Shown here: positions 16,491-24,223 of the stretch, in pieces | Position numbering within the stretch: the first letter of the stretch is position 1 | Layout: every line of letters begins with the position of its first letter | Source of the DNA: a virus | Virus record (IMG/VR): IMGVR_UViG_3300021197_000662 | Location: 1-59,826 of that record | DNA length: 59,826 nt | Reading direction: 5' to 3' (one strand) | The notes under the pieces: generated by a model | Database searches by the model: none | The model's input: only the letters and a program-made list of their open reading frames with translations | Told to the model about the DNA's origin: nothing | Translations under genes and position numbers: made by a program

Positions 16491-18245
16491 ATGCAAAATG
16501 ATATATTGATACGCGGAGCAGCACTCCGCATGGGGGAAGGTCAGCACAAAGCTGTATGCCCCATCTGCTCACCCAATAGAAAAAAGAAGGGCGAAAGAAC
16601 CCTTTCCCTAAAGGTCGATGTAGAAGGAATTTTATACAATTGTTGGCACTGCCAATCATCTGGGGTCATCACCCTTGATGAGCGTCCTATGCCTGTTAGA
16701 AAGGAAGCTAAAGTGGCTGTTGTTGTTAAGCAAGATTGGGACGATTTAACAGCAAATACAATTGCTTGGCTTGGCAAGAGGGGGATATCAGAAAGCACTG
16801 CTAAGGATGCCAAGATCAAGACAGCGCAGCACTACATATCTTCTTTAAAAAAACAGACTGAGTGCGTTGTTTTTCCATACACAAATAAATCTCAGGTGTA
16901 TGCGGCGAAGGTCAGGGCTATATCTGACAAGGGCTTTTCTTGCAGCGGATCACCCGCATCATTTTTTAATTTGGATTCTATTGTAGAGGGGGAAGACCTA
17001 TACATTTGTGAAGGCGAAATGGATGCCCTCTCACTAATGGAGATAGGTTTCAAAAGTGTCGTGTCTGTCCCCAATGGGGCGGTGATGAAAGTTGTTGACG
17101 GCAAGATAGACCCTCAAGACGATAGCAAGTTTCGGTTTCTATGGGACGCAAAAGACAACCTTGATGCAGCAGCCAGAATAATAATTGCCACAGACTCAGA
17201 TGGGGCTGGAGAGGCTATGGCAGAAGAGATTGCCCGAAGGATAGGCAAGGACAAGTGTTGGCGTGTTGAGTGGCCTGATGACTGCAAGGATGCCAATGAC
17301 GTTCTGGTGAACTTGGGCAAGGATCATCTTAAAAAGATATGTGAAGAGGTCACGCCTTGGCCGGTAGCCGGTCTGTATGATGCGTCACACTTCTATGACC
17401 AGCTAGACGAGATATACGAAAAGGGGATGGGCAAGGGCGCTTCAACAGGATATGGGAATGTCGATGATCTCTATAGTGTTGTAGAGGGGCAGCTAACAGT
17501 GGTCACAGGACACCCATCATCTGGTAAGTCTGAGTTCGTTGACCAGATCATGGTAAACTTAGCTGAGGAAAAGGGTTGGAAGTTTGCCATATGTTCATTT
17601 GAAAACGAACCCCGAATACATATAGCAAAGCTGATAAGCAAGCATTTCGCAAAACCATTCTTTACTGGGATAACCCCAAGGCTAAGCAAGGAAGAACTGG
17701 AAAAAGGGAAGTCGTTTGTCAGGGAACACTTTAGCTTTCTCTATCAGAACGATGGGTCTATGGCCACTATTGGCGGCATAATAGAGCGATTGAAGATTGC
17801 GGTTATGAGGCACGGCATAAGGGGCGCTGTAATAGACCCATACAATTACATTCAGAAAAACGGAGACATATCGGAGACTGACTGGATTAGCGAGATGCTT
17901 ACACAGTTAAGGGTGTTTGCTCAGTCTCATGGAATACATCTGTGGTTTGTGGCTCACCCTACAAAGATGATGCGTGATTCTAACGGCAAGGTTCCACCAC
18001 CAAAGGGGTATGACATATCTGGATCAGCCGCTTGGTTTGCAAAGGCAGACATAGGCATGTCAGTACACAGGCCAGATCCAGTGAATAGCTCTATGTCAGA
18101 AATACATATATGGAAGTGTAGATTTTCTTGGGTTGGCAAACAGGGAGTTGCGGAACTGTACTTCAATCCAACAACATCAAAATACACAGAGGGAATAAAG
18201 GACGACTTTTTATCTCAGTCACCTCAATACGACACACCATTCTAG
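16491..18245 (+). CDS. Fused DNA primase-helicase (T7 gp4/Twinkle-like)
   Basis: The protein is 584 residues from the ATG at 16491, chosen because GGAGGAC lies just upstream and a promoter occupies the longer open frame. Domains in order: a four-Cys zinc ribbon (Cys23, 26, 51, 54) that reads template in primases; a TOPRIM core with CEGEMDALS at about 173-181 and Asp235-x-Asp237 in IIATDSDGAG; and a RecA-like helicase with Walker A GHPSSGKSE near 340-348, GAVIDPYNY as Walker B, and LWFVAHPTK as a later motif. It should unwind the fork and lay down RNA primers. No phage DNA polymerase was recognised, so it may load host polymerase. Confidence 0.9.
   Translation: MQNDILIRGAALRMGEGQHKAVCPICSPNRKKKGERTLSLKVDVEGILYNCWHCQSSGVITLDERPMPVRKEAKVAVVVKQDWDDLTANTIAWLGKRGISESTAKDAKIKTAQHYISSLKKQTECVVFPYTNKSQVYAAKVRAISDKGFSCSGSPASFFNLDSIVEGEDLYICEGEMDALSLMEIGFKSVVSVPNGAVMKVVDGKIDPQDDSKFRFLWDAKDNLDAAARIIIATDSDGAGEAMAEEIARRIGKDKCWRVEWPDDCKDANDVLVNLGKDHLKKICEEVTPWPVAGLYDASHFYDQLDEIYEKGMGKGASTGYGNVDDLYSVVEGQLTVVTGHPSSGKSEFVDQIMVNLAEEKGWKFAICSFENEPRIHIAKLISKHFAKPFFTGITPRLSKEELEKGKSFVREHFSFLYQNDGSMATIGGIIERLKIAVMRHGIRGAVIDPYNYIQKNGDISETDWISEMLTQLRVFAQSHGIHLWFVAHPTKMMRDSNGKVPPPKGYDISGSAAWFAKADIGMSVHRPDPVNSSMSEIHIWKCRFSWVGKQGVAELYFNPTTSKYTEGIKDDFLSQSPQYDTPF
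16520..16533 (+). repeat. 14-bp repeat, copy 1 (start of primase-helicase)
   Basis: AGCACTCCGCATGG is identical to 18259-18272 just after the gene. Here it also forms the right arm of a hairpin, GCGGAG-CAGCA-CTCCGC (16514-16530), early in the coding sequence. Confidence 0.5.
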
Positions 18246-18272
18246 CACTCCGCACGTTAGCACTCCGCATGG
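18243..18272 (+). repeat. Tandem TAGCACTCCGCA repeats after the primase-helicase
   Basis: TAGCACTCCGCA occurs at 18243-18254 and again at 18258-18269. The second copy extends to the 14-bp sequence shared with 16520-16533. Together they flank the primase-helicase gene. They could be recombination scars, a protein site or an RNA pairing element. Confidence 0.45.
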
Positions 18273-18306
18273 AATGTATGATAGTACCAAAATTTTAGAG
18301 AAAAAA

Positions 18307-18573
18307 ATGAACAGAGCAAAAATTTTAGACACGGCCAAAAAATATGTTACCGCTGATCGGGCTGCGGATCACGGCGAAATGGAAGATAATTTTTCAACGA
18401 TAGCAAAATATTGGTCAATTCATTTGGGCGTAGACGTTAATTCTGTCGATGTCGGGGTGATGATGGGGCTGTTAAAAATAGCCAGAATAAAATCTAACCG
18501 GTCACATGAGGATAATTATATTGATTGCGCTGGGTATATGGCTTGCGCTGGTGAATGCACAAAAGAGGGTTGA
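18307..18573 (+). CDS. DUF6378-like phage protein
   Basis: The 88-residue protein starts at 18307, where family-like sequence begins (MNRAKILDTAKKYVTADRA); an ATG at 18274 is in frame but adds unrelated residues. The conserved HGEMEDNFSTIAKYW, DVGVMMGLLKIARIKSN and DNYIDCAGYMACAGE segments match a small family found widely in phages, which I recall as DUF6378. Function is unknown to me. The gene follows the primase-helicase and ends before a bidirectional terminator, so it is probably co-transcribed as an early or middle gene. Confidence 0.7.
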   Translation: MNRAKILDTAKKYVTADRAADHGEMEDNFSTIAKYWSIHLGVDVNSVDVGVMMGLLKIARIKSNRSHEDNYIDCAGYMACAGECTKEG

Positions 18574-18579
18574 CCGCAT

Positions 18580-18595
18580 TTGTACTATGGTCTAA
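18580..18595. promoter_or_regulatory. Degenerate GTAC palindrome
   Basis: TTGTAC-TATG-GTCTAA keeps the left arm and has two mismatches in the right arm. It sits between the end of the DUF6378-like gene and the bidirectional terminator. Confidence 0.35.
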
Positions 18596-18622
18596 ATAAA
18601 ATGGGTCACTCCAAGACAAAAA

Positions 18623-18654
18623 AAAGGGGAGCCGGTTTTCACCAGCTCCCCTTT
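18623..18654. terminator. Bidirectional rho-independent terminator
   Basis: A perfect 10-bp stem, AAAGGGGAGC (18623-18632) with GCTCCCCTTT (18645-18654), encloses a 12-base loop. A long A-run lies on the left and T-rich sequence on the right, so it can stop both the plus-strand primase-helicase transcript and the convergent minus-strand operon that ends at 18657. Confidence 0.8.
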
Positions 18655-18656
18655 GA

Positions 18657-18839
18657 TTATTTCCAGTCCATTCTGATTACACGGCCATTGGGTTCTAGAT
18701 CAGCAATATCACCATCCTTGTTGCTAAGTGTATATTGCTCACTGATCCTATCCCAGATCATGGTAGTAACGATTTCGGGTAATTTCCCGACCTTTCTACA
18801 TTCCATGATATAGGCCATTTTTGCTTCGTCAAAATTCAT
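18657..18839 (-). CDS. Small hypothetical protein (60 aa)
   Basis: This is the last gene of the second minus-strand operon. The product is not recognised; it includes MNFDEAKMAYIMECRKVG and an ISEQYTLSNKDGDIADL segment of small beta-rich character. Its ATG lies one base after the preceding small membrane gene's stop, and it ends beside the bidirectional terminator. Confidence 0.55.
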   Translation of the reverse strand: MNFDEAKMAYIMECRKVGKLPEIVTTMIWDRISEQYTLSNKDGDIADLEPNGRVIRMDWK

Positions 18840-18840
18840 A

Positions 18841-19002
18841 TCACGCGCCCTTCTTTGCCAATTGAACGATCCCTACCATTGCCATAAACGCGCCAGAATA
18901 AAGAACCAGCATGCCAACGAATAAGCTATTGGAAGGTATCTCTATATATTCAACCCCAGCGAACGAAATGAACAGTCCTAAGAAAAATATAAAGTAATTC
19001 AT
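18841..19002 (-). CDS. Small membrane protein (53 aa)
   Basis: This gene is short. The ATG at 19002 overlaps the upstream stop as ATGA and follows GGAGAGAAC. Two hydrophobic helices are evident: YFIFFLGLFISFAGV and FVGMLVLYSGAFMAMVGIV. A basic tail (LAKKGA) follows. It is probably an inner-membrane protein with both ends on the same side. Candidate roles, such as a superinfection-exclusion peptide or an early host-takeover protein, are guesses. Confidence 0.65.
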   Translation of the reverse strand: MNYFIFFLGLFISFAGVEYIEIPSNSLFVGMLVLYSGAFMAMVGIVQLAKKGA

Positions 19003-19244
19003 GTGTTCTCTCCATAGACATTACCGCACATCATATCGACATGGTATGTGAATGAGTCGTAGTTTATCCAGCGATATGGTGATGCATCGATTATAAACAC
19101 AGGAAGGGCATGCATCATATATTCACGCCCTTCTTTATAGACATTGTGACTAGCCTTACGAATACCGTCATCATACTCATCGACATCAGGCTTATAGACA
19201 TAGCCCTGATATCGATATGTCGGTGCGTTATGCCAGCTAATCAT
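18999..19244 (-). CDS. Hypothetical protein rich in Tyr/Asp
   Basis: The 81-residue product is not recognised. It has unusually many aromatic residues (Tyr, Trp, His), for example SWHNAPTYRYQGYVYKPDVD and RWINYDSFTYHVD. No membrane segment or metal motif is obvious. It overlaps the genes on both sides, as expected for a coupled operon of small early proteins. Confidence 0.55.
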   Translation of the reverse strand: MISWHNAPTYRYQGYVYKPDVDEYDDGIRKASHNVYKEGREYMMHALPVFIIDASPYRWINYDSFTYHVDMMCGNVYGENT

Positions 19245-19413
19245 AAAAGTCTCCTAAAGCACACTCGACTGTTTCCTGAGCTTCAAGGGCCATGATAAGC
19301 TTTTGCCTGTTATCCTTGTGATAAGGGTGCATAAGCTGTTCGATAATTGTGTCCAGACCAACCTCAATAGCGTTCAATTCGGCTGGCGTTAACCTAAGAT
19401 TTATTACAGTCAT
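19237..19413 (-). CDS. Small hypothetical protein (58 aa)
   Basis: The start at 19413 is chosen because AAGGGAGAGACAAA precedes it and it overlaps the upstream stop as ATGA; an ATG eight codons upstream is weaker. The protein begins MTVINLRLTPAELNAIEVGL and is probably all-helical. Such LTPAEL starts occur in many small phage regulators, but I do not recognise a family. Confidence 0.55.
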   Translation of the reverse strand: MTVINLRLTPAELNAIEVGLDTIIEQLMHPYHKDNRQKLIMALEAQETVECALGDFYD

Positions 19414-19625
19414 TTTGTCTCTCCCTTGCTTGACCAATATTCATTCCAATGATCAGACATGACCTCAGTCTTTTCCTCATCGGACATATGAGCCAACAAA
19501 TCAAACGACTTGTTGACTACCAGTTTATCTTGAAGATCAGTGATGTCTTCACATCCGCCGATATGTTTTGAAACCTCATCAGCAAACTTATCTTCTAAGC
19601 CTAATATCCAGCTAGACATACCCAT
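19410..19625 (-). CDS. Small acidic hypothetical protein (71 aa)
   Basis: The product is not recognised. It is acidic and helical (LEDKFADEVSKHIGG, SDEEKTEVMSDHW) with a possible protein-binding role. The gene is coupled by overlap to those before and after it in the second minus-strand operon. Confidence 0.55.
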   Translation of the reverse strand: MGMSSWILGLEDKFADEVSKHIGGCEDITDLQDKLVVNKSFDLLAHMSDEEKTEVMSDHWNEYWSSKGETK

Positions 19626-19834
19626 TACACTTGCTCCCCTTCGATCTCATAATCTAAATATCCGCAAGCGGCATCAACGCCCAACAAAAACATTTCTTTA
19701 TCTTCCTCTGTATCGAAAGCGTATGTTTCTGTCTTGTCTTGGCAGGTTCCCCATATAATAGTGATAACGTGATTTGCGTTATCAATTTGCTCTTGGGTTT
19801 GAGCAATACAGTTTATGATTTGCTTTTGTACCAT
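19625..19834 (-). CDS. Small hypothetical protein whose start codon lies in a GTAC palindrome
   Basis: The product is 69 residues, not recognised, with two cysteines and an acidic TEEDKEMF segment. Its initiator ATG is the centre of the perfect palindrome at 19826-19841, so a protein bound there, or an RNA hairpin formed by it, could block both transcription and translation. AGGGAG lies upstream as ribosome-binding site. Confidence 0.6.
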   Translation of the reverse strand: MVQKQIINCIAQTQEQIDNANHVITIIWGTCQDKTETYAFDTEEDKEMFLLGVDAACGYLDYEIEGEQV

Positions 19835-19841
19835 GGTACAA
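19826..19841. promoter_or_regulatory. GTAC palindrome spanning a start codon
   Basis: TTGTAC-CATG-GTACAA is fully self-complementary over all 16 bases. It overlaps the minus-strand start codon at 19834-19832 and lies ten bases from the stop of the gene at 19851. Confidence 0.65.
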
Positions 19842-19850
19842 ATCTCCCTT

Positions 19851-20666
19851 CTAGTTTTCCATCATTTTCGTTAAGTGCCGGACAGTCCGGCGGTTCATAA
19901 GATTAAAGGCTTTCGACAGGCTCTCGCCAAAGCTATGCGGGATCACCGTTTCATCGCGGATCATATCAAACAGCGGATGCAGGTCATCGTGATCACTTGA
20001 TTTGTGGGTGATCATCCAGCCATTCTCAGTAAAGCCCATCTTTTTGTTGAAGCCGACAACAGTCACTTCCCAAGCATTCAAGCCAGCCTCATCAACATAC
20101 TGAACGTCAACAGGCTTGCACCTCATAACGAACCTTTTGCCTTTGGGTGATTGAATGATTGAAAAGCCTTTTAGGTGTATTGTCTTGAACCATGTGATCG
20201 GGACAGGAACAAGATTGCTCATATTGTAACGGCCTTCATTCTCGATCTCTACTTTGGAGTCCCCATTACTGGCCGAAAAAATCTCAGATGTTGATCTGGG
20301 GAATGCGCTATCGATAACCCTTTGTGCCTGTCTTTTTGATTTTGTTTTGGCATTCTTTAACGGGCTGTAACCGTCTATTTGTTTTCTTTCTTCACGATAC
20401 CGCCTGATGGCCTTGCCAGCATTCTCGCAATAGTTTTCAAAAGCTTTCCAGATATTTTCTGAATTGCTTTTTGCCAACCTTTCCTCAATGGCATGGATTT
20501 GAGGTTTTACATCTTGATCAGCCCTGTAGCTTGAGTGAGTGCCATGCTTAATGAAATGAGCAATGACCTTCATTGGAACGCCCACAACACCACCCGACCA
20601 ATGGGCTTTGAAATTCTCCAAATCGCTAAGCAGGAACTGAATATTTTTATATGTATCTGTCTGCAT
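19851..20666 (-). CDS. Hypothetical protein downstream of the VWA gene
   Basis: The product is 271 residues from the ATG at 20666, which follows GGAGACAAAA. I do not recognise the family. The N-terminal half is helical and basic (ENAGKAIRRYREERKQ); the C-terminal half seems to be a beta-rich domain (ITWFKTIHLKGFSIIQSPKGKR, then VQYVDEAGLNAWEVTVVG). No catalytic motif is visible. Its start resembles that of the gene at 23897: both begin Met-Gln-Thr after a GGAGAC leader. It is in the same operon as the MoxR-like ATPase and VWA protein and may be a partner or substrate. Confidence 0.6.
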   Translation of the reverse strand: MQTDTYKNIQFLLSDLENFKAHWSGGVVGVPMKVIAHFIKHGTHSSYRADQDVKPQIHAIEERLAKSNSENIWKAFENYCENAGKAIRRYREERKQIDGYSPLKNAKTKSKRQAQRVIDSAFPRSTSEIFSASNGDSKVEIENEGRYNMSNLVPVPITWFKTIHLKGFSIIQSPKGKRFVMRCKPVDVQYVDEAGLNAWEVTVVGFNKKMGFTENGWMITHKSSDHDDLHPLFDMIRDETVIPHSFGESLSKAFNLMNRRTVRHLTKMMEN

Positions 20667-20689
20667 TTTTGTCTCCATTGGGTGACGGC

Positions 20690-21841
20690 CTAAGCCGCCA
20701 CCTCTATGCGTGTTGTTTCACCAAACGGTGCATCATTGCAACGCTCATCAGTTGATACCCAAAGCACCGGATAATCTGGCACACGATCAGGGAAATCGAA
20801 TATTCCCATGTCGGTCAGGTAAACAAAATTATCGACAGGCAAGCAATTATCATCGATGTATTTAAAGACCGGTTCTACTCGCGTACCGCCCCGACCATTA
20901 CATTCGATCTTGTCGATGATATCGCCCTGACCATATGTCTTGACCGACTGGATCTTGCTATCGCAAGTTATGACAGTAAGGCTCTTAGGCTTGTGATCTT
21001 CCGACATATTGTTGAGTTCCCCAAGGAATTGCTGGAGTTCAACAGTACCGACTGATCCGCTAGTATCAACAGCCACCACCACATCACCGACACCGATCTT
21101 GTCAACGGCTGGCATGTAGATGCCTTGAGTGTAGTAGACCTTTTTATTGCAACGCCTGAACGTGTAGTCATCAGGCTGATCACCACCGATAAAGCGGTTG
21201 AACACATCACGCCAGTCAACCTCAGACCGCCGCATTTTGTCGATCAGTTCTTTAAGCTTGCCCGATAGTTTACCGACAGCTTTTGCATTCGATGCTGCAA
21301 GCATCACACGCTGATCATTAGATGCCTTGGCCTGTTCTATTTCGGCCTTAGAAGGCTCACCACCATCCTTACCTTGCATCTCACCTACATCACCACCCCA
21401 AGGCTGCTTGGATGGCTTCTTGTCCTTTTCTAGGCGGTTTAACAGCCTATACACTTGAAGCCATGTCATCCCAGAATATTGAGGGTCATATAAACCGCCC
21501 TGTGGCATTTCCATACCGTCTTCTTTTAGGTATGCGTTTATCACATAATCCATTGCCATATTTTGCAATTCATGGTTCGTTGGCTGGCCATCAATTGTCT
21601 TGACTGGTATGCAATGGTTCAGCATCGCGTGACCCACCTCATGGGCTATGACAAACTGCAAACCTTTGTCAGTCAGGCTATCAGCAAACGCTGGGTTCCA
21701 ACGAATACATTTGCCATCGGTTGCCATAGTCGGGATCGTGTCATCTTCGATGAAGGGCAAGCCCAAGGTCAGTGAACCCCAGAACGGCTTGTCCAGTACA
21801 AGTCTAGTTTTTGCTCTCGCAATTTTGGTTTCTATATCCAA
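20690..21841 (-). CDS. Metallopeptidase-like/VWA protein (DUF2201 type)
   Basis: The 383-residue protein starts at TTG 21841 after GGAGATTTTGAA. Near the N-terminus is HEVGH (67-71), a zinc-metallopeptidase-type motif. The middle is charged. The C-terminal domain has VAVDTSGSVG, a complete metal-ion adhesion motif (Asp259, Ser261, Ser263) of von Willebrand factor A folds, then TDMGIFDFPDRVPDYPVLW. This two-part layout matches the DUF2201 family, which commonly accompanies MoxR-type AAA ATPases; such an ATPase is encoded at 22106 in the same operon. MoxR/VWA pairs remodel or activate other proteins, often inserting metals. The target here is unknown. It could also act against host proteins. 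Confidence 0.8.
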   Translation of the reverse strand: MDIETKIARAKTRLVLDKPFWGSLTLGLPFIEDDTIPTMATDGKCIRWNPAFADSLTDKGLQFVIAHEVGHAMLNHCIPVKTIDGQPTNHELQNMAMDYVINAYLKEDGMEMPQGGLYDPQYSGMTWLQVYRLLNRLEKDKKPSKQPWGGDVGEMQGKDGGEPSKAEIEQAKASNDQRVMLAASNAKAVGKLSGKLKELIDKMRRSEVDWRDVFNRFIGGDQPDDYTFRRCNKKVYYTQGIYMPAVDKIGVGDVVVAVDTSGSVGTVELQQFLGELNNMSEDHKPKSLTVITCDSKIQSVKTYGQGDIIDKIECNGRGGTRVEPVFKYIDDNCLPVDNFVYLTDMGIFDFPDRVPDYPVLWVSTDERCNDAPFGETTRIEVAA

Positions 21842-21852
21842 TTCAAAATCTC

Positions 21853-22062
21853 CTAATGTCTCTCATGGTCTTGATCTGAAAATTTACATGCAACATCTCT
21901 GCCTTTTGATCCGAAAACTACAATGTCGAGATCAGCATCTATATCACCATGCATTCTTTGATCATGGAAAAGGTGTATGAAATCGGGCTTGCCAAAAACT
22001 TTGATCGCGGCTGAAAATTCCGCATCAGTTCTGAACCCGACAAAATGGACTGATCTTTTCAT
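21853..22062 (-). CDS. Small hypothetical protein between MoxR and VWA genes
   Basis: The 69-residue product is not recognised. GGGAGATATACG precedes the ATG. It has a FVGFRTDAEFSAAIKVFGKP start and several Asp and His residues (DADLDIVVFGSKGRD). It is encoded between the AAA ATPase and the VWA protein and may belong to their complex. Confidence 0.6.
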   Translation of the reverse strand: MKRSVHFVGFRTDAEFSAAIKVFGKPDFIHLFHDQRMHGDIDADLDIVVFGSKGRDVACKFSDQDHERH

Positions 22063-22105
22063 CGTATATCTCCCGAAAGAATTGGGGGGAAAATCCCCCC
22101 CAGTT

Positions 22106-23119
22106 TTACAGCATCAATTCTTTGCCATCCGAAAGTAAGAACTTGCGGAATGCATCAGTCTTTTTAATGCTTGGTGTGCGGTTCATTGCATCCCTAATTG
22201 AGAACACCGCAAATTCTTTGTGCGGTAATCTTTTGAGATACTGAATGATATTGCCAATATTTTTATCGTTGGCTCGACTACTCAGAGCCGCAGAAACCGC
22301 ATAGCACACCGCTGGGTCTTCGGCGATTGGTGCGCTATCTGGGTTGGCAATCAGTGCATCAATGTCTGGGCAACTCTCGTAAACTTTTTTGTAGCCCATA
22401 AACTCAGCACATGCACCTCGCCCCACTTGACCTGACACCGCTTCGTTTTCGTTCACCGCATCAAGCTTGAAACCCATGATGGTATCGACACGCTCCCATG
22501 ATCTAGGTGAAGGGCAAGCATCAGCATCGCGATCAAACTTGTGCAGCAACTCTGGCCGAAAGCGCAGGAAGCCGGTGATCAAAGGCGATACCCCGACTGA
22601 ATTATAGTAGGCCACCGCGTCTTCTAGATCGCTGTCCACAGAAGTGAACAAAAGTCGATCCTTTACATGCGATGGGAGTTGATTTGTACCAGCACGATCC
22701 GACATTTTGTTGCCAGCACATACGATAGCCCAACCGTCAGGCAGTCTATGCTCACCAATCCTACGCTCATTAATTATGACCGCTGATATGTTGAGGCAGG
22801 CAGTCGGGGCTTGCGCTAATTCATCAAGGAACAAAATTCCTTCGCCCTCAGTTGGCATCCAATCTGGACGCAGGCGTTTCATTCCATCACCATCATTCAC
22901 CAGCCAGCCTGCAAGCTCGCCAGCATCGTACTGGGCAAGGCTGACCGTCTTTAATGATATCCCACGATCTTCAGCGATTTGCTGAACGATGGTAGTTTTA
23001 CCAAGACCGGCTGATCCGACAAGGTATGGGATTGGCCGTTGTGCATCACGCCCATTTGAATGCTTCATTTGACTGTCGATACATGCCTCGACTATGGCTC
23101 TTGCTTGCGATATACGCAT
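22106..23119 (-). CDS. MoxR-like AAA+ ATPase
   Basis: The 337-residue protein starts at 23119 after GTGGAGATTAG. It has Walker A GSAGLGKTT (35-43), Walker B ILFLDEL (95-101) and the sequence GWAIVCAGNKMSDRAG, a sensor-1/arginine-region layout typical of MoxR-family AAA+ ATPases. These form hexamers and work with VWA-domain proteins to remodel substrates; the VWA partner is at 20690. A perfect GTAC palindrome lies 22 bases upstream of the start (23141-23156), so the gene may head a regulated transcript. Whether it serves phage assembly or host takeover cannot be told from sequence. Confidence 0.85.
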   Translation of the reverse strand: MRISQARAIVEACIDSQMKHSNGRDAQRPIPYLVGSAGLGKTTIVQQIAEDRGISLKTVSLAQYDAGELAGWLVNDGDGMKRLRPDWMPTEGEGILFLDELAQAPTACLNISAVIINERRIGEHRLPDGWAIVCAGNKMSDRAGTNQLPSHVKDRLLFTSVDSDLEDAVAYYNSVGVSPLITGFLRFRPELLHKFDRDADACPSPRSWERVDTIMGFKLDAVNENEAVSGQVGRGACAEFMGYKKVYESCPDIDALIANPDSAPIAEDPAVCYAVSAALSSRANDKNIGNIIQYLKRLPHKEFAVFSIRDAMNRTPSIKKTDAFRKFLLSDGKELML

Positions 23120-23140
23120 ATCTAATCTCCACTAATATTT

Positions 23141-23156
23141 TTGTACCATCGTACAA
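23141..23156. promoter_or_regulatory. GTAC palindrome upstream of the MoxR-like gene
   Basis: TTGTAC-CATC-GTACAA, perfect arms, lies between the genes at 23187 and 22106 and just 5' of the latter's ribosome-binding site. It is positioned like an operator. Confidence 0.6.
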
Positions 23157-23186
23157 ATTTTGGTTAAGGTTGGTAGGCAAAGCCGC

Positions 23187-23897
23187 CTAAGCGGCTTCAC
23201 CTTCAAGTTGGTTAATCATGGCATCAACTGCCTCATTTTCTGACTGGGTGATATCGCCAGCAGTTTGACTGCCTTGTCTCATATCAGCCCTAACCCTCAA
23301 TGCATTTTCTAATTCATTTTTGAAGGTATCAACAATCGCCAGAAAAGCATCTTCAGTCTGGTCTTTTTCACCCAAACCACCGATCCACTTATCGCCGTCA
23401 ACACGATTGCCATCAGCATCTTTTTTGGTGGATCGCTTGCCGACAAGCTTATCGACAAGAAGCTGGGTTGCAGTCTTGTTTGGCTCATCAGCAACGGCCT
23501 TAATTAGTTTGGCCTCGCTGGTGATATCGGCATCTTCAAACACATCACCCACCATTGTCGGTGTGATGTTGTCACCGTTGATGCCAAAAATCCTAATCGC
23601 ACCGGCTGTGTTTTTGATCAACTTATTGGCCATGCCATCAGTAATCTCTATTTGTTTCATGTTGATAAGCTGGTTTTTAAGATCACTGCTAATTTTGGGT
23701 GGCAGATTTCCCTTTTGCAAACCATGCTTGGCAACGCATGAAATGATCACGCAGTAGGTATCAAGCTTTCGGCTGTTAGCCTCTTTTGAACTCTCTTTTG
23801 AATTTTCTTTAAGAGCCTTGATGGTCTTTTCATTCTCACCGATGACAGTAAGATTTGTTGGATCGATAGGTAAATTTTTAGCAGCAGATGTCTGCAT
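23187..23897 (-). CDS. Hypothetical protein (MoxR/VWA operon)
   Basis: The product is 236 residues from the ATG at 23897, preceded by GGAGACTGTT. The family is not recognised. It is acidic and Lys/Glu/Asn-rich with many helices (NEKTIKALKENSKESSKEA; DAFLAIVDTFKNELENAL). There is no membrane segment or clear catalytic motif. A set of three hairpins precedes the gene. It may act with the MoxR-like ATPase encoded immediately downstream, but this is inferred from position only. Confidence 0.6.
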   Translation of the reverse strand: MQTSAAKNLPIDPTNLTVIGENEKTIKALKENSKESSKEANSRKLDTYCVIISCVAKHGLQKGNLPPKISSDLKNQLINMKQIEITDGMANKLIKNTAGAIRIFGINGDNITPTMVGDVFEDADITSEAKLIKAVADEPNKTATQLLVDKLVGKRSTKKDADGNRVDGDKWIGGLGEKDQTEDAFLAIVDTFKNELENALRVRADMRQGSQTAGDITQSENEAVDAMINQLEGEAA

Positions 23898-23924
23898 AAC
23901 AGTCTCCATCTTTAAGGTTGAAAT

Positions 23925-23980
23925 ATAGCAGGACGCTATGACCCAGCACCGGCTGGGTTTCGGGCGTGTCCTACGCGCCC
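23925..23980 (-). other. Three tandem perfect hairpins in the MoxR operon
   Basis: Within the 83-base gap before the gene at 23897 are three back-to-back stem-loops: 23962-23966 with 23976-23980 (GGGCG/CGCCC), 23941-23947 with 23952-23958 (7 bp, loop of four) and 23925-23929 with 23935-23939 (5 bp, loop of five). None is followed by a U-run on the minus strand. They might be an RNA processing or protection site, or control of the downstream gene. Confidence 0.45.
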
Positions 23981-23992
23981 ATCATCAGATAG

Positions 23993-24223
23993 CTATATGG
24001 CAATGTATTCGGTCAACAATAGTGTGCCTTGCTTCACAAGCTTGCCGTTTTGCATCAGGTAGTAGGCGTGGAAGCGGCGGTTTTTATAAACCGCGATCAT
24101 CTCAGGCTTTTCCCCAAACGCCTTGTTGCAGCGAAAAATGTATTCACCCAATTCCTTGATCGTTGGCTTGAGTGGGTACAAAGTTGTCTTACCGTTGTCG
24201 TTGAGTTGATTAGCTGAATACAT
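23993..24223 (-). CDS. Hypothetical protein (76 aa)
   Basis: The product is not recognised. It includes LGEYIFRCNKAFGEKPEMIAVYKNRRFHAYYLMQNGKLV, a compact basic alpha/beta-like sequence. Its ATG overlaps the stop of the short gene upstream as TAATG. It is an early member of the second minus-strand operon. Confidence 0.55.
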   Translation of the reverse strand: MYSANQLNDNGKTTLYPLKPTIKELGEYIFRCNKAFGEKPEMIAVYKNRRFHAYYLMQNGKLVKQGTLLLTEYIAI

